This document shows positions 36,976 through 45,414 of a stretch of DNA of 64,000 bases, piece by piece; the first letter of the stretch is position 1, and each line of letters starts with the position of its first letter. Below the pieces are notes generated by a model. That model worked only from the letters and a program-made list of their open reading frames with translations, ran no database searches and was not told the DNA's origin. The DNA lies in the NCBI GenBank assembly GCA_045579705.1, contig JAZNMP010000008.1:1-64000 (forward strand), in the 5' to 3' direction. The stretch comes from Lachnocurva sp045579705. GTDB lineage: Bacteria; Bacillota; Clostridia; Lachnospirales; Lachnospiraceae. A program made the position numbers and the translations under genes.

Positions 36976-38670
36976 ATGTCTAATTTAGAAGAAACAAAAG
37001 AAGGTACTGTTGCACAGGAAGGTGCAGTACAGAAAATCGACGTAAAGAAGGTAGGGATAATCGCTGCGATAGTATTAGCGGTATTACTGGTTGTTTATAT
37101 AGGTTTTGTATTCTACTTCAAGAATCACTTCTTCTTTAGAAGCACTTTAAATGGTGTAAACAGTTCTGGTTCGACAGTAGATGTAGTTATGAAACGAATT
37201 GAGAAGAAAGCTGATAATTACAGCATTTCATTCGTGGAAAAAAACGGCATCGAGAAATTCAAACCTGCCGACTTCGACATGGAAGTTGCCAGCAGCAAAG
37301 CTGAGTTTGAAAAAGCACTTTCTCAGCAGAACGAGTTTGCCTGGGTTGGCGCACTGTTTGCTCCTAGAAATTATAAGAGCAAGATTGTCGTAGATTTTAA
37401 TGAAGAGAAGTTTGACGGAATTCTTTCTAATCTTAAAGATGTTGTAGACGACAATGCAACGCAGACTGAGGATGCGAGGGTTACTTTTTCCGAAGGGGAA
37501 AAGTTTGTAATAAAGAAAGAAGTCTATGGTACAGAAGTTGACAAAGATACACTTTCAAAGGTATCAAAGACAGCTGTTATGACTCTCGATTCGAAGGTAG
37601 ATTTGAAGAAGGACAAATGTTACGTTCAGCCAAAACTCACTAGTGATGACGATGAATTAAAGCAGACTTGTGAGAAACTAAACGATAAGATAGACCTCGA
37701 TTATACATACACAGTTGGTGGACAGAACGAGAAGGTTTCAAAGGAGACACTTGCTTCGTTCTTCAAAAATGATGAAAAGGGCGATATTACTTATAATGAT
37801 GAAGCTATCGCTGCATTTGTCAAAGAAATGGCTGCGAAGTATGACACAGCCGGAAAGCCAAAGACTCTAGTTACTTACACTGGTGCGACAGTTACTGTTC
37901 CTGGTGGTAGCTATGGTTGGAAGATTGATAAAGAGAAAGAAGCTGCAAAGATCAAGTCTGATTTGGATGCGGGTAAAGATGTAAAGCGTGATTTCGAGTA
38001 TGCTAGAACAGCTGCTTCACGTGGTGAGAACGATTATGGAAACAGCTATATCGAAGTAAACCGCACAGGTCAGTATTTTGTAGTTCATAAGGACGGAGCA
38101 GTAGTGCTACAGTCCAAGGTTGTAACAGGAAACATCAATAAAGGTGACGAAACTCATGTTGGTGCGTACTTTGTAGCTTACAAGGCAAAGAATGCTACTC
38201 TTAAGGGACCTACATGGAATTCAAAAGTTGCTTTCTGGATGCCATTTAATGGTGGAGAAGGTTTGCATGATGCTGTATGGCAGCCATCTTTCGGTGGAAC
38301 TTACTACAAGATTAGAGGATCACATGGTTGTGTAAATCTTCCTCTTAATGTGGCTGGTCAGCTTTACAATATAGTTTCAGCAGGTTATCCTGTTTTGGTT
38401 TATGACTTGCCTGGAACAGAGGATAACGAGCCAAATGTAAGAGATGCACAGGCATTCTCTGATGAATTGAATACAATCGGTGAAGTAACACCTGCTTCTC
38501 AGGGAACGATTGAAGCTTTGAGAAAGAAGTATTTCAGACTTACACCGGAAGCTATTTCTATGGTTCCAAATATACAGATTCTTAATGATGCAGAAGCTAA
38601 CTTGAAGGCTCAGCTTGCTGCTACAGGTGTAGATTGGAATCCACCTACAGCTAGCAAAGACGAAGATTAA
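36976..38670 (+). CDS. L,D-transpeptidase with peptidoglycan-binding repeats
   Basis: A 564-residue single-pass protein: cytosolic N-terminus, TM helix (about residues 27-50), two domains resembling the PG_binding_4 type (about 60-330), then a YkuD transpeptidase domain. Catalytic residues lie in GLHDAVW (His) and GSHGCVNLP (Cys). A C-terminal extension of about 80 residues ends in an acidic tail. I chose the ATG at 36976, 6 nt after AAGAGG; a TTG two codons earlier is also possible. It is the second L,D-transpeptidase in this window. Confidence 0.92.
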   Translation: MSNLEETKEGTVAQEGAVQKIDVKKVGIIAAIVLAVLLVVYIGFVFYFKNHFFFRSTLNGVNSSGSTVDVVMKRIEKKADNYSISFVEKNGIEKFKPADFDMEVASSKAEFEKALSQQNEFAWVGALFAPRNYKSKIVVDFNEEKFDGILSNLKDVVDDNATQTEDARVTFSEGEKFVIKKEVYGTEVDKDTLSKVSKTAVMTLDSKVDLKKDKCYVQPKLTSDDDELKQTCEKLNDKIDLDYTYTVGGQNEKVSKETLASFFKNDEKGDITYNDEAIAAFVKEMAAKYDTAGKPKTLVTYTGATVTVPGGSYGWKIDKEKEAAKIKSDLDAGKDVKRDFEYARTAASRGENDYGNSYIEVNRTGQYFVVHKDGAVVLQSKVVTGNINKGDETHVGAYFVAYKAKNATLKGPTWNSKVAFWMPFNGGEGLHDAVWQPSFGGTYYKIRGSHGCVNLPLNVAGQLYNIVSAGYPVLVYDLPGTEDNEPNVRDAQAFSDELNTIGEVTPASQGTIEALRKKYFRLTPEAISMVPNIQILNDAEANLKAQLAATGVDWNPPTASKDED

Positions 38671-38682
38671 TTAGGAGAATTT

Positions 38683-39180
38683 ATGGATTCATTGGTACAG
38701 GCTTTTTCAGATACGCTAGGTCAGTATCTGTCTGCACAGGTAGTTGTTTTTATTATTTCAATGGTTCCTATATTGGAACTTCGAGGCGGACTTCTCGCTG
38801 CAAAGTTGTTAGAAGTACCATTGCTTCAGGCGATACCACTTTGTATCGTAGGTAATCTGATTCCGATTCCATTTATTCTGCTTTTTATAAAGAAGATTTT
38901 TTCATGGATGAAGAACTTTAAGATTTTCAGAGGTTTGGTAGAGAAACTTGAGAATCGAGCTATGAGAAAGAGCGATTCAGTGTCGAATGCGGAATTCTTA
39001 GGTTTGACTTTGTTTGTTGGAATTCCTATTCCTGGAACTGGTGCTTGGATGGGTTCATTAATAGCAGCTCTTCTGGAGATGGATTTCAAGAAAGCTATCA
39101 AAGCTGAGCTTATCGGTATCGCGATGGCAACTATTATTTGTTCTATTCTGTGGTACGGATTGCTGGGAATGTTCGTTTGA
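38683..39180 (+). CDS. Small multi-drug export-like membrane protein
   Basis: A 165-residue integral membrane protein of the COG2426/Sm_multidrug_ex type. It has the duplicated re-entrant signature MVPILELRGGL and GIPIPGTGAWMGSLIA, with four or five hydrophobic segments. The physiological substrate is unknown. It follows the transpeptidase by 12 bp, with AGGAG before the ATG. Confidence 0.8.
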   Translation: MDSLVQAFSDTLGQYLSAQVVVFIISMVPILELRGGLLAAKLLEVPLLQAIPLCIVGNLIPIPFILLFIKKIFSWMKNFKIFRGLVEKLENRAMRKSDSVSNAEFLGLTLFVGIPIPGTGAWMGSLIAALLEMDFKKAIKAELIGIAMATIICSILWYGLLGMFV

Positions 39181-39231
39181 TGTTTGATAAATGATTTTGA
39201 ATAATTGTTTTTGGATTTTATGGAGGTTGGC

Positions 39232-39411
39232 ATGACCGAAGGTTCTTGCGAGTATTGTACATATTATGCTTTCGATGAAGATGAAGAAGACTATGTATGT
39301 GATCTAGACCTGGATGAAGATGATTATGTCAGCCTGGTTACTGGAAATTACAAGTCTTGTCCTTATTTCAGAGATGGAAACGAATACAAGGTTGTTAGAC
39401 ATCAGATGTAA
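39232..39411 (+). CDS. Small Cys-containing acidic protein (DUF6472-like)
   Basis: A 59-residue acidic protein with two CxxC-like pairs: CEYCTYY near the N-terminus, and single Cys in YVCDLD and KSCPYF, so a zinc-binding fold is likely. The ATG at 39232 follows GGAGG by 6 nt. The family resemblance (DUF6472, common in Clostridia) is from memory. Function unknown. Confidence 0.7.
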   Translation: MTEGSCEYCTYYAFDEDEEDYVCDLDLDEDDYVSLVTGNYKSCPYFRDGNEYKVVRHQM

Positions 39412-39475
39412 AGATGTTTAGGCGTTAGCGCGACTAGTTTATGGTGTATTGTTTGCACTTTTGATATTTTAAACT

Positions 39476-39612
39476 GAAAAACACAGAGATTTAGGCGGTA
39501 GGATGACCTGCTTTGTCCTAAAACTCTGTGTTTTTTGTTACTTTGGGCGGAAAGTGTGTTTTTGTTGTTTTTGGTGGGAAGCATAGAAAGAGACCTTTGC
39601 GGCGCAGCCGCA
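39476..39612. repeat. ACACAG hairpin repeat and GCGGC motif
   Basis: AAACACAGAG...CTCTGTGTTTTTT forms a stem at 39477-39537. GCGGCGCAGCCGC follows at 39599 and marks the start of the tandem array. It is related to 31362-31455. Confidence 0.65.
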
Positions 39613-39625
39613 CTTGCTTCCAGGA

Positions 39626-40110
39626 AAGCCCGGTATAGGGAAAAGCTTGATATAGAGGAATTCCCTATACATTGCGGAGCTGACTTGCTAGAATTTGTTA
39701 CTTTGGTATAGGGAAAGAGCTTGATATAGAGGATTTCCCTATACACTGCGGAGTTGACCTGCTTGAAATTTGTGATTTGGTATAGGGAAATAGCTTGATA
39801 TGGAGGATTTCCCTATACATTGCGGAGCAAACTTGCTTAATTTAGGCAGTTTGGTATATGGAAAGAGTTTGATATAGAGGGATTCCCTATACACTGCGGA
39901 ACTAACAAGCTTGATTTCAGCAATTTGGTATAGGGAAAAGCTTGATATAGAGGATTTCCCTATACACTGCGGAGCTGACTTGCTTGAATTAGGTGGTTTG
40001 GTATAGGGAAAGAGCTTGATATAGAAGGCTTCCCAATACAAAGAGGAGCTTAAATGTTTGATTTGAGCAATTTAGTATTGTGAAAGAGCTTGGTATAAAG
40101 AGATTCCCTA
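39626..40110. repeat. Tandem 73-74-bp hairpin array (TATAGGGAAA stem), about 6.5 units
   Basis: GGTATAGGG or its variant starts units at 39632, 39705, 39779, 39853, 39927, 40000 and about 40073. Most carry a near-perfect 10-bp inverted repeat TATAGGGAAA...TTTCCCTATA with a loop of about 17 nt (GAGCTTGATATAGAGGA), then the CGGAGCTGACTTGCTT backbone. Confidence 0.92.
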
Positions 40111-40160
40111 TAAAATGTATGAAAGATTGGAATAGTGTGCATGCACACAAAATGTGATAT

Positions 40161-40237
40161 ATGTTTGCTTGGCTGCCTTTTTGATGAAAAGGTGTTATCA
40201 AGCAAACATATTAGGTTACCTTTGCGGCGTAGCCGCA
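40161..40237. repeat. 11-bp inverted repeat and GCGGC motif
   Basis: ATGTTTGCTTG at 40161 pairs with CAAGCAAACAT at 40199. TTTTTGATGAAAAGGTG in the loop recurs in the islands at 40965 and 41553. GCGGCGTAGCCGC follows at 40225. Confidence 0.75.
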
Positions 40238-40244
40238 CTTGCTT

Positions 40245-40745
40245 TTAAACTTCAAAAGTAGGGCCTTGTGTTTTGTTTTTCTTTACGTATACGACAGTAT
40301 CAATAATGCATGTCGCAAGGATTATAACAATATAGGCAATTGTGATGAAGCGCAGTAATACTCTTATGTCGTAAGCGGCAGCAACTGTGAAAAGCAGACT
40401 GTAGATGCCGGATTCGAATACTATAAGTGAGAGCATGTAAGCTATTATTTGATAGAGCTTTTCTTCGCATCCTTCTTTTGGCTGTGATGGAAGATTCCAG
40501 CGCTCTGGAGGTAGGAAGTAAGCTATTGCATGGATGATTAGATTTGTAGGCAGCATGGTAAGAGGTATGATCAGAAGGACTCCGGGATTGCCGTATCTAG
40601 TTGGATTCCAAGCGAGATCATAATGCACTGGGATTTGATCGTTAGTAGTTAACATAAATACTATTGCAAAAACAAGTGATGCTAAAGCGGTTAGATCGCC
40701 GATAAAAAACTGTAATTTGTGATGAATTGTAAAACGAGATTTCAT
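40245..40745 (-). CDS. DUF1648-domain membrane protein
   Basis: A 166-residue protein with four TM helices and the DUF1648 signature IPVHYDLAWNPTRYGNP after the first helix. It is related to the N-terminal region of SdpI-type immunity proteins. The ATG at 40745 follows AAGGAG; the frame continues 26 codons upstream without family similarity. It lies between two repeat islands and ends 8 bp from a GCGGC motif. Confidence 0.75.
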   Translation of the reverse strand: MKSRFTIHHKLQFFIGDLTALASLVFAIVFMLTTNDQIPVHYDLAWNPTRYGNPGVLLIIPLTMLPTNLIIHAIAYFLPPERWNLPSQPKEGCEEKLYQIIAYMLSLIVFESGIYSLLFTVAAAYDIRVLLRFITIAYIVIILATCIIDTVVYVKKNKTQGPTFEV

Positions 40746-40814
40746 AAAAAACTCCTTTGTATGTGTTTTTTTCGGTGTTATTGATTCTGATTTTGTTTTA
40801 CTACAAACTATTGG

Positions 40815-41030
40815 GATAAGCAAGTGTTCGCTTCGCTCACAGAGTGGGATTGGTGCGAGAGCGCAGGATATTGATATATGTTTGCTTGGCTGATTATATT
40901 CATCAAATAAAGCAGCCTGTCAAGGACGTTAGCCTTCGGTGGCTTTGCCATCCTTGACAGCCCGCTTTTTGATGAAAAGGTGTGATTAAGCAAACATAAT
41001 AGGATAACCCTGCGGCGATAGCCGCACTTG
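40815..41030. repeat. Nested palindromic element
   Basis: Outer arms ATGTTTGCTT (40879) and AAGCAAACAT (40989) enclose a perfect 10-bp inner pair CTGTCAAGGA (40917) / TCCTTGACAG (40951). TAAGCAAGTGTTCGCTTCGC at 40815 recurs at 41532. GCGGCGATAGCCGC at 41012 closes the element and precedes the 53-bp array. Confidence 0.75.
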
Positions 41031-41084
41031 CTTTTGGGATTATGGGTTCATGTGAGATGGCGATTTGGAGTAAGGTCACATGAT

Positions 41085-41510
41085 TTTTTGTGGTGTGAAA
41101 AGCAAGAAATAGTGCATCTCACACCAGTGTGTTTTCGGGAGGCTGGTGTGAAATTGAGGAAATGCTTGGAATCACACCATCACATTTGGCTTTTTGGGGG
41201 TGTGAGATTATCGAAAGGTGCAGTTTCACACTAGTGGTTAAAATGAGGTGTGGTGTGAAATTAGGAAAAGTTCAAGATTTACACTATTATTTCAAGATTT
41301 TATTTGGTGTGAAAAGTAGGAAATAGTTAATCTCACACCAGTGGTTTCTTTGAGGTGTGTTGTGAAATTGAGGATTAGCATGATTCACACCATTACTTCG
41401 AGTTCTTTGGTGGTGTGAGATTAACAAAAGGAGTAGTTTCACACTAGTGGTCAAAATCGAGGCTGGTGTGAAATCAAGGAAAAAGCAGAGATTCACACCA
41501 ATTTATTTGA
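41085..41510. repeat. Tandem 53-bp hairpin array (GGTGTGA stem), eight units, 107-bp super-period
   Basis: GGTGTGA or its variant starts units at 41092, 41145, 41199, 41252, 41306, 41359, 41412 and 41465. Each can pair with a following TCACACC or TTCACAC. Two unit versions alternate, so the higher-order repeat is 106-107 bp. Some short frames are open, but the period rules out a conserved repeat protein. Confidence 0.9.
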
Positions 41511-41529
41511 CTTGCTTTATGCTTTAGGC

Positions 41530-41635
41530 GTTAAGCAAGTGTTCGCTTCGCTCTCAGGCTGCTTTTTGATGAAAAGTTGTTATCAAGCAAACATAATAGG
41601 ATACCCTTGCGGCGCAGCCGCACTTGATTAAGCTA
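41530..41635. repeat. Remnant of the nested palindromic element
   Basis: TAAGCAAGTGTTCGCTTCGC, CTTTTTGATGAAAAG, AAGCAAACATAATAGGATA and GCGGCGCAGCCGC occur in the same order as at 40815-41030, without the inner palindrome. Confidence 0.7.
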
Positions 41636-41763
41636 AGTTGCCTTATGGGGAGCGCGGGGGCTTAGAAATCATGTGAAAGCTCAACGATTTCTTGTTTCAC
41701 ATGATTTGAAAAAGTTGTGAAACTATGACCTACGGAAAATAAAAAAAACACGGGAAAAATTTA

Positions 41764-41824
41764 ATTCCCTATATTCCTACTTGACAACTAGGAAATACCT
41801 GATTATAATTCGAATCATAGGGAA
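41764..41824 (+). promoter_or_regulatory. cysK promoter with overlapping inverted repeats
   Basis: Consensus TTGACA (41781-41786) and TATAAT (41804-41809) are 17 bp apart. TTCCTA-N9-TAGGAA (41774-41794) is centred on the -35 and is a likely operator for the Rrf2 protein encoded downstream. A wider pair, TTCCCTAT (41764) and ATAGGGAA (41817), flanks the whole promoter. Confidence 0.75.
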
Positions 41825-41849
41825 ATATTTTACTCAACATTTTTTGATA

Positions 41850-41879
41850 GAGTTCTCTTTCTTAGGGGCTGGAGAACTC
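41850..41879 (+). promoter_or_regulatory. cysK leader hairpin
   Basis: GAGTTCTC / GAGAACTC stem in the untranslated leader. There is no T-tract after it, so it is not an obvious terminator. Confidence 0.5.
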
Positions 41880-41906
41880 CTTTGATTTGACATAGGAGGA
41901 AAGACT

Positions 41907-42836
41907 ATGAGACAGGTTGTAAATGCAGTTTCTGAGTTGATAGGAAACACACCTATTCTAAAGGCGGATAGATACAAGGAATCAGCTGGGGCTAAAGGTA
42001 ATATTTTTGCGAAGCTTGAGTATTTGAATCCAGCAGGTTCTGTTAAGGACAGAGTAGGTTTTGAAATGATTAAAGATGCTGAAGAGAAGGGAATCCTGAA
42101 GCCGGGGGCTACTCTTATCGAGCCGACTTCTGGAAATACTGGTATCGGAATCGCTTCAGCTGCTTGCGCTTTAGGTTATAATGTAATTATCACACTTCCA
42201 GACACTATGTCTGTTGAGAGAAGAAATCTCATGAAGGCGTATGGTGCAGAGCTTGTTTTGACAGAGGGCGCAAAGGGTATGACTGGTGCAATCCAGAAAG
42301 CTGAGGAACTTCGCGATGAAATCGAAGGTGCAGTAATCCTCGGACAGTTTGATAACCCGGCGAATTCCAGAGCACACTATAAGACAACTGGTCCAGAAAT
42401 CTGGGAGCAGATGGACGGAAAAGTAGATGTATTCGTAGCTGGTGTCGGAACTGGCGGAACTATTACTGGTGTTGGTAAATACTTGAAAGAACAGAAGAGT
42501 GATGTTAAGATTGTTGCTGTTGAACCTGCAAGTAGCCCAGTTTTATCAAAGGGTGTTGCCGGTCCGCACAAGATTCAGGGTATCGGTGCTGGCTTTGTAC
42601 CAAAAGTTCTCGATACCGAAGTATACGATGAAATTATCACTATTGAGAATGAAGATGCTTTTGAGGAAGGCAGACGCTTTGGCAAGACAGAAGGTGCTCT
42701 CGTAGGAATCTCTTCTGGTGCCGCACTGAAAGCCGCAACTATTCTTTCAAATAGACCAGAATATGAAGGAAAGAATATCGTAGTTCTGCTTCCAGATTCA
42801 GGAGATAGATATTTGTCTACAGCACTTTTTTCTTAA
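41907..42836 (+). CDS. cysK: Cysteine synthase (O-acetylserine sulfhydrylase)
   Basis: PLP enzyme that makes cysteine from O-acetylserine and sulfide. The 309 residues include PAGSVKDR (the Schiff-base Lys), PTSGNTGIG, the phosphate-binding GVGTGGTITGVG and the ligand serine in SSGAA. The ribosome site AGGAGG precedes the ATG. It is followed by an Rrf2 regulator, the usual CymR-like arrangement for sulfur control. Confidence 0.96.
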   Translation: MRQVVNAVSELIGNTPILKADRYKESAGAKGNIFAKLEYLNPAGSVKDRVGFEMIKDAEEKGILKPGATLIEPTSGNTGIGIASAACALGYNVIITLPDTMSVERRNLMKAYGAELVLTEGAKGMTGAIQKAEELRDEIEGAVILGQFDNPANSRAHYKTTGPEIWEQMDGKVDVFVAGVGTGGTITGVGKYLKEQKSDVKIVAVEPASSPVLSKGVAGPHKIQGIGAGFVPKVLDTEVYDEIITIENEDAFEEGRRFGKTEGALVGISSGAALKAATILSNRPEYEGKNIVVLLPDSGDRYLSTALFS

Positions 42837-42861
42837 ATCTATTTGATATAGGGAGAAATAA

Positions 42862-43296
42862 ATGAAAATATCAACTAAAGGTAGATATGCAACAAAACTT
42901 ATGCTGGATTTGGCTACATATAATGATGGCACTCCAGTTAGCTTAAAGGATATCGCAAAGCGTCAGGATATTTCGGAAAAATATCTCGAACAGATTATCT
43001 CTACACTTAGCAAGGCTGGAATGGTGAGATCTGTACGCGGTGCGCAGGGTGGATATTTGCTTACGCGTGAGCCAAAAGATTACACGGTTGGAGATATTTT
43101 GGAAGCTACCGAAGGAAAGATTGCGACAGTGGACTGCCTTCGTGATGATGGAATGTCTTGTGATGCTGTCGGTCAGTGCGTAACAGTTCGTATTTGGAAG
43201 AAGATTGACGATGCTGTTAAAGATGTAGTGAACAATATCACTTTGCAGGATTTGTTGGAATGGCAGGCCGAAGGCGCTGACCAGTATGTGATTTAG
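42862..43296 (+). CDS. Rrf2-family regulator (CymR/IscR-like)
   Basis: A 144-residue winged-helix repressor starting MKISTKGRYATKLMLDLA, with recognition region DISEKYLEQIISTLSKAG and wing GAQGGYLL. It keeps three Cys in C-x7-C-x5-C, close to the IscR Fe-S ligand pattern (C-x5-C-x5-C), so either a cluster-sensing or a CymR-type cysteine sensor is possible. It lies 25 bp after cysK and probably represses that operon through the inverted repeat at the promoter. Confidence 0.88.
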   Translation: MKISTKGRYATKLMLDLATYNDGTPVSLKDIAKRQDISEKYLEQIISTLSKAGMVRSVRGAQGGYLLTREPKDYTVGDILEATEGKIATVDCLRDDGMSCDAVGQCVTVRIWKKIDDAVKDVVNNITLQDLLEWQAEGADQYVI

Positions 43297-43317
43297 TTGA
43301 TGTAAAAAAGAGGGTTT

Positions 43318-43575
43318 ATGTTTAATAGTTTTGCCTTACATATCGGAACTGGTGATGGATCTTCTCCGATTGCACTTGTTATTATCATAGTATTAGTTTT
43401 ATACTTAACTCATAAGGTATCGGTTGCTGTTGAAAGAGAAGAGGCAAAGAGACGCGAGCAGATTAAAAAGTTCAAAGAGGAGCATCCGGACGAGGAAGCT
43501 CCGATAGAAACTATGAGAGAAGAAATGATTCGTGTGTTTATCGAACATGCGCGTGATAGTTTCAAGAACAAATGA
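43318..43575 (+). CDS. Small single-TM protein with charged tail
   Basis: An 85-residue protein with one TM helix (about residues 17-35) followed by a highly charged helical tail (EREEAKRREQIKKFKEEH). It lies 21 bp after the Rrf2 gene. Its stop is 20 bp before the next ATG, so it is probably in the same transcript. Unrecognised. Confidence 0.6.
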   Translation: MFNSFALHIGTGDGSSPIALVIIIVLVLYLTHKVSVAVEREEAKRREQIKKFKEEHPDEEAPIETMREEMIRVFIEHARDSFKNK

Positions 43576-43595
43576 TGCTCTCTCGAGGGGGAAAT

Positions 43596-43949
43596 ATGAA
43601 GAAAAATCTAATAATCACAGCGTTTGCTGGAGTTATTATTTTGTTTTTGGTATTTGCTTATAATTTCGATAAGGGCAAGCCGGTTTCGTTGAAGCTTGTA
43701 AATGACAGTGATAAAGCGGTTTCGAATATCACCTTAATATTTGAGACGAATATCACACAGGAACATAAACTTTCTGACTTGAAAGCTCACGAAACTTTCA
43801 AGGAGAAATATGATTATCCGAAGACGGATGCGGGTGAATGTCGCATCAAGCTTCGTTACGATGACGAGAATGGAAAGTCGAAGACAGTAGTCCTTTCTGG
43901 TTACGTAGAGACAAAGAGTTATATCAAAGTGCAGTACACTTTTAAGTAA
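43596..43949 (+). CDS. Putative exported protein with an Ig-like fold
   Basis: A 117-residue protein with an N-terminal signal-anchor (LIITAFAGVIILFLVFAY) and a beta-rich extracellular domain. I placed the start at the ATG at 43596, after GAGGGGG; the in-frame ATG at 43572 overlaps the previous gene. Unknown function. Confidence 0.6.
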   Translation: MKKNLIITAFAGVIILFLVFAYNFDKGKPVSLKLVNDSDKAVSNITLIFETNITQEHKLSDLKAHETFKEKYDYPKTDAGECRIKLRYDDENGKSKTVVLSGYVETKSYIKVQYTFK

Positions 43950-43956
43950 AAAAATA

Positions 43957-43998
43957 AAGCGCTTGTTCTAGGTTTGCCTGGAACAAGCGCTTCTTTTA
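43957..43998. terminator. Bidirectional terminator
   Basis: AAGCGCTTGTTC / GAACAAGCGCTT, a perfect 12-bp stem, with A-rich and T-rich flanks between convergent genes. Confidence 0.93.
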
Positions 43999-44026
43999 TA
44001 TTTAATTAAATTTCTAAAGGCATTAT

Positions 44027-45259
44027 TTAGTCGATTTCAATCTTTTTTCCGTTGATAACTGCTGTATCGATGTCATCAATTGGAATTACGAGAACGCGCT
44101 CACCGTCGATGAATGTGGTGTTGATTCTGGCCTGTTTTTCCTCAGGGATACGAACGAGGATAGGTGGAAGATCTGTATCAGGAGTTTTGAGTCCTGCTTC
44201 TTCCATCTCGCGAGTCATTTCTACAACTTTGCGCTGGAGCTCTTTCTTCTCGAGTTTGAGCTCACCGTTCTTCATGAGCTTGTCGTCGACGAGTTCGTCA
44301 GCGAGTGGAAGCTTCTCTTCAAAGAAATCTTCGAAACGGTCGGAGATGAGAGTGGCCTGCTCTTCAGCGAAACCAGCGTCTTCGAGAACTGTAGCTACAT
44401 CGTCTTTGTTCATAACGAGAGGTTCTTCCTCGCCGCGGCGCTCAGTTTCTAGAGTGATAAAGTCTGAGAGGTTCTTCTGAACTTCGAGCATAGTGTCCAT
44501 ATTTTCTTCTTCGTCGGCACCGAGTGTCTCAGTCACGAGGTTTGTGAAAGCAGAACGCTTCTGGAAAGAAGTGTATTCGCTCTTAAGATTCAAAACATCG
44601 TTCCAGAGCTCTGTGTGTGGATTCTTAACATCCTTTGTGTAGACGAGCGCATGATGTAAATCAGTACTTCTTTCGGAAAAAGCTGGGAAAGTAAACGCTG
44701 ACTCACAAGTTCCAACTACCCAGTCACGCTCGAGTGCTTCGAATTTGTTATCGTCCTGATCATAACCGAGAACCTGCTTAGAAAGGTCGACAGGGCAGAT
44801 AGCGCAGATGATGTATTCGTATACTTCTTCAGAATCATCGAGAGCGAGATTGTCAGAAGTCTTCATAGGAACGTCATATGCATCGTGGAAGAGCAGGATG
44901 AGATAGTTGTCGATTTTGTCGTATGAAGAGATTACTTTTTCATAGAACTCATCGAGAAGCTCGTCGTCTTCAAGTCTGCAGTCGCGAAGGCGAAGCAGGA
45001 GACTCTGTGAGCCGCCTTCTTCTTCGGCATCTGCAGCAAACTCGAGGTCGAGCAGGTTATTCATAAGCTTTCCAGACATGGATTTCTTTGCAATTTCCAA
45101 ATACTTGAAAAGTTCATCGTCTGTTATATTTAAAAACGTATCACGGAAAGTGAGAATTTTCTCTTTGTTGCTGTTTACATAACATCCAGCGAGCTTGGAA
45201 AAAGTGGCTCCTTCCTTAGTAAAACGTCTCTTTATTTCGAGAATATCTTTTTTATTCAT
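44027..45259 (-). CDS. DUF4317-family protein
   Basis: A 410-residue acidic cytosolic protein matching the Clostridia-specific DUF4317 group, beginning MNKKDILEIKRRFTKEGATF with the CYV segment after it. No TM helix, signal or known catalytic motif is visible. The C-terminal part is strongly acidic and helical. A perfect AAGGAGGTAAC ribosome site suggests high translation. Function unknown. Confidence 0.82.
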   Translation of the reverse strand: MNKKDILEIKRRFTKEGATFSKLAGCYVNSNKEKILTFRDTFLNITDDELFKYLEIAKKSMSGKLMNNLLDLEFAADAEEEGGSQSLLLRLRDCRLEDDELLDEFYEKVISSYDKIDNYLILLFHDAYDVPMKTSDNLALDDSEEVYEYIICAICPVDLSKQVLGYDQDDNKFEALERDWVVGTCESAFTFPAFSERSTDLHHALVYTKDVKNPHTELWNDVLNLKSEYTSFQKRSAFTNLVTETLGADEEENMDTMLEVQKNLSDFITLETERRGEEEPLVMNKDDVATVLEDAGFAEEQATLISDRFEDFFEEKLPLADELVDDKLMKNGELKLEKKELQRKVVEMTREMEEAGLKTPDTDLPPILVRIPEEKQARINTTFIDGERVLVIPIDDIDTAVINGKKIEID

Positions 45260-45414
45260 AGTTACCTCCTTAGTTTATGTCGCAACTTTAATATTATATA
45301 AATTAGAAATCAAAATCTCAATATGAGAAATTTGAAAAAGACGAGCCTTTCTTCTTGAATTAAGGGGTGGTGTGATATAAACTATTAAAGATAAATTTTT
45401 GGAGGGAGATTTTA

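Noticed and set aside
39402..40041. Minus-strand frames with repeated peptides such as SAPQCIGKSSISSFSLY
   Set aside because: They arise from the 73-74 bp tandem array. The period is not a multiple of three, so the peptide repeat changes frame, and no ribosome site is present.
45260..45414. T-box leader upstream of asnS
   Set aside because: The region is short, and no T-box core sequence or terminator/antiterminator pair was found.
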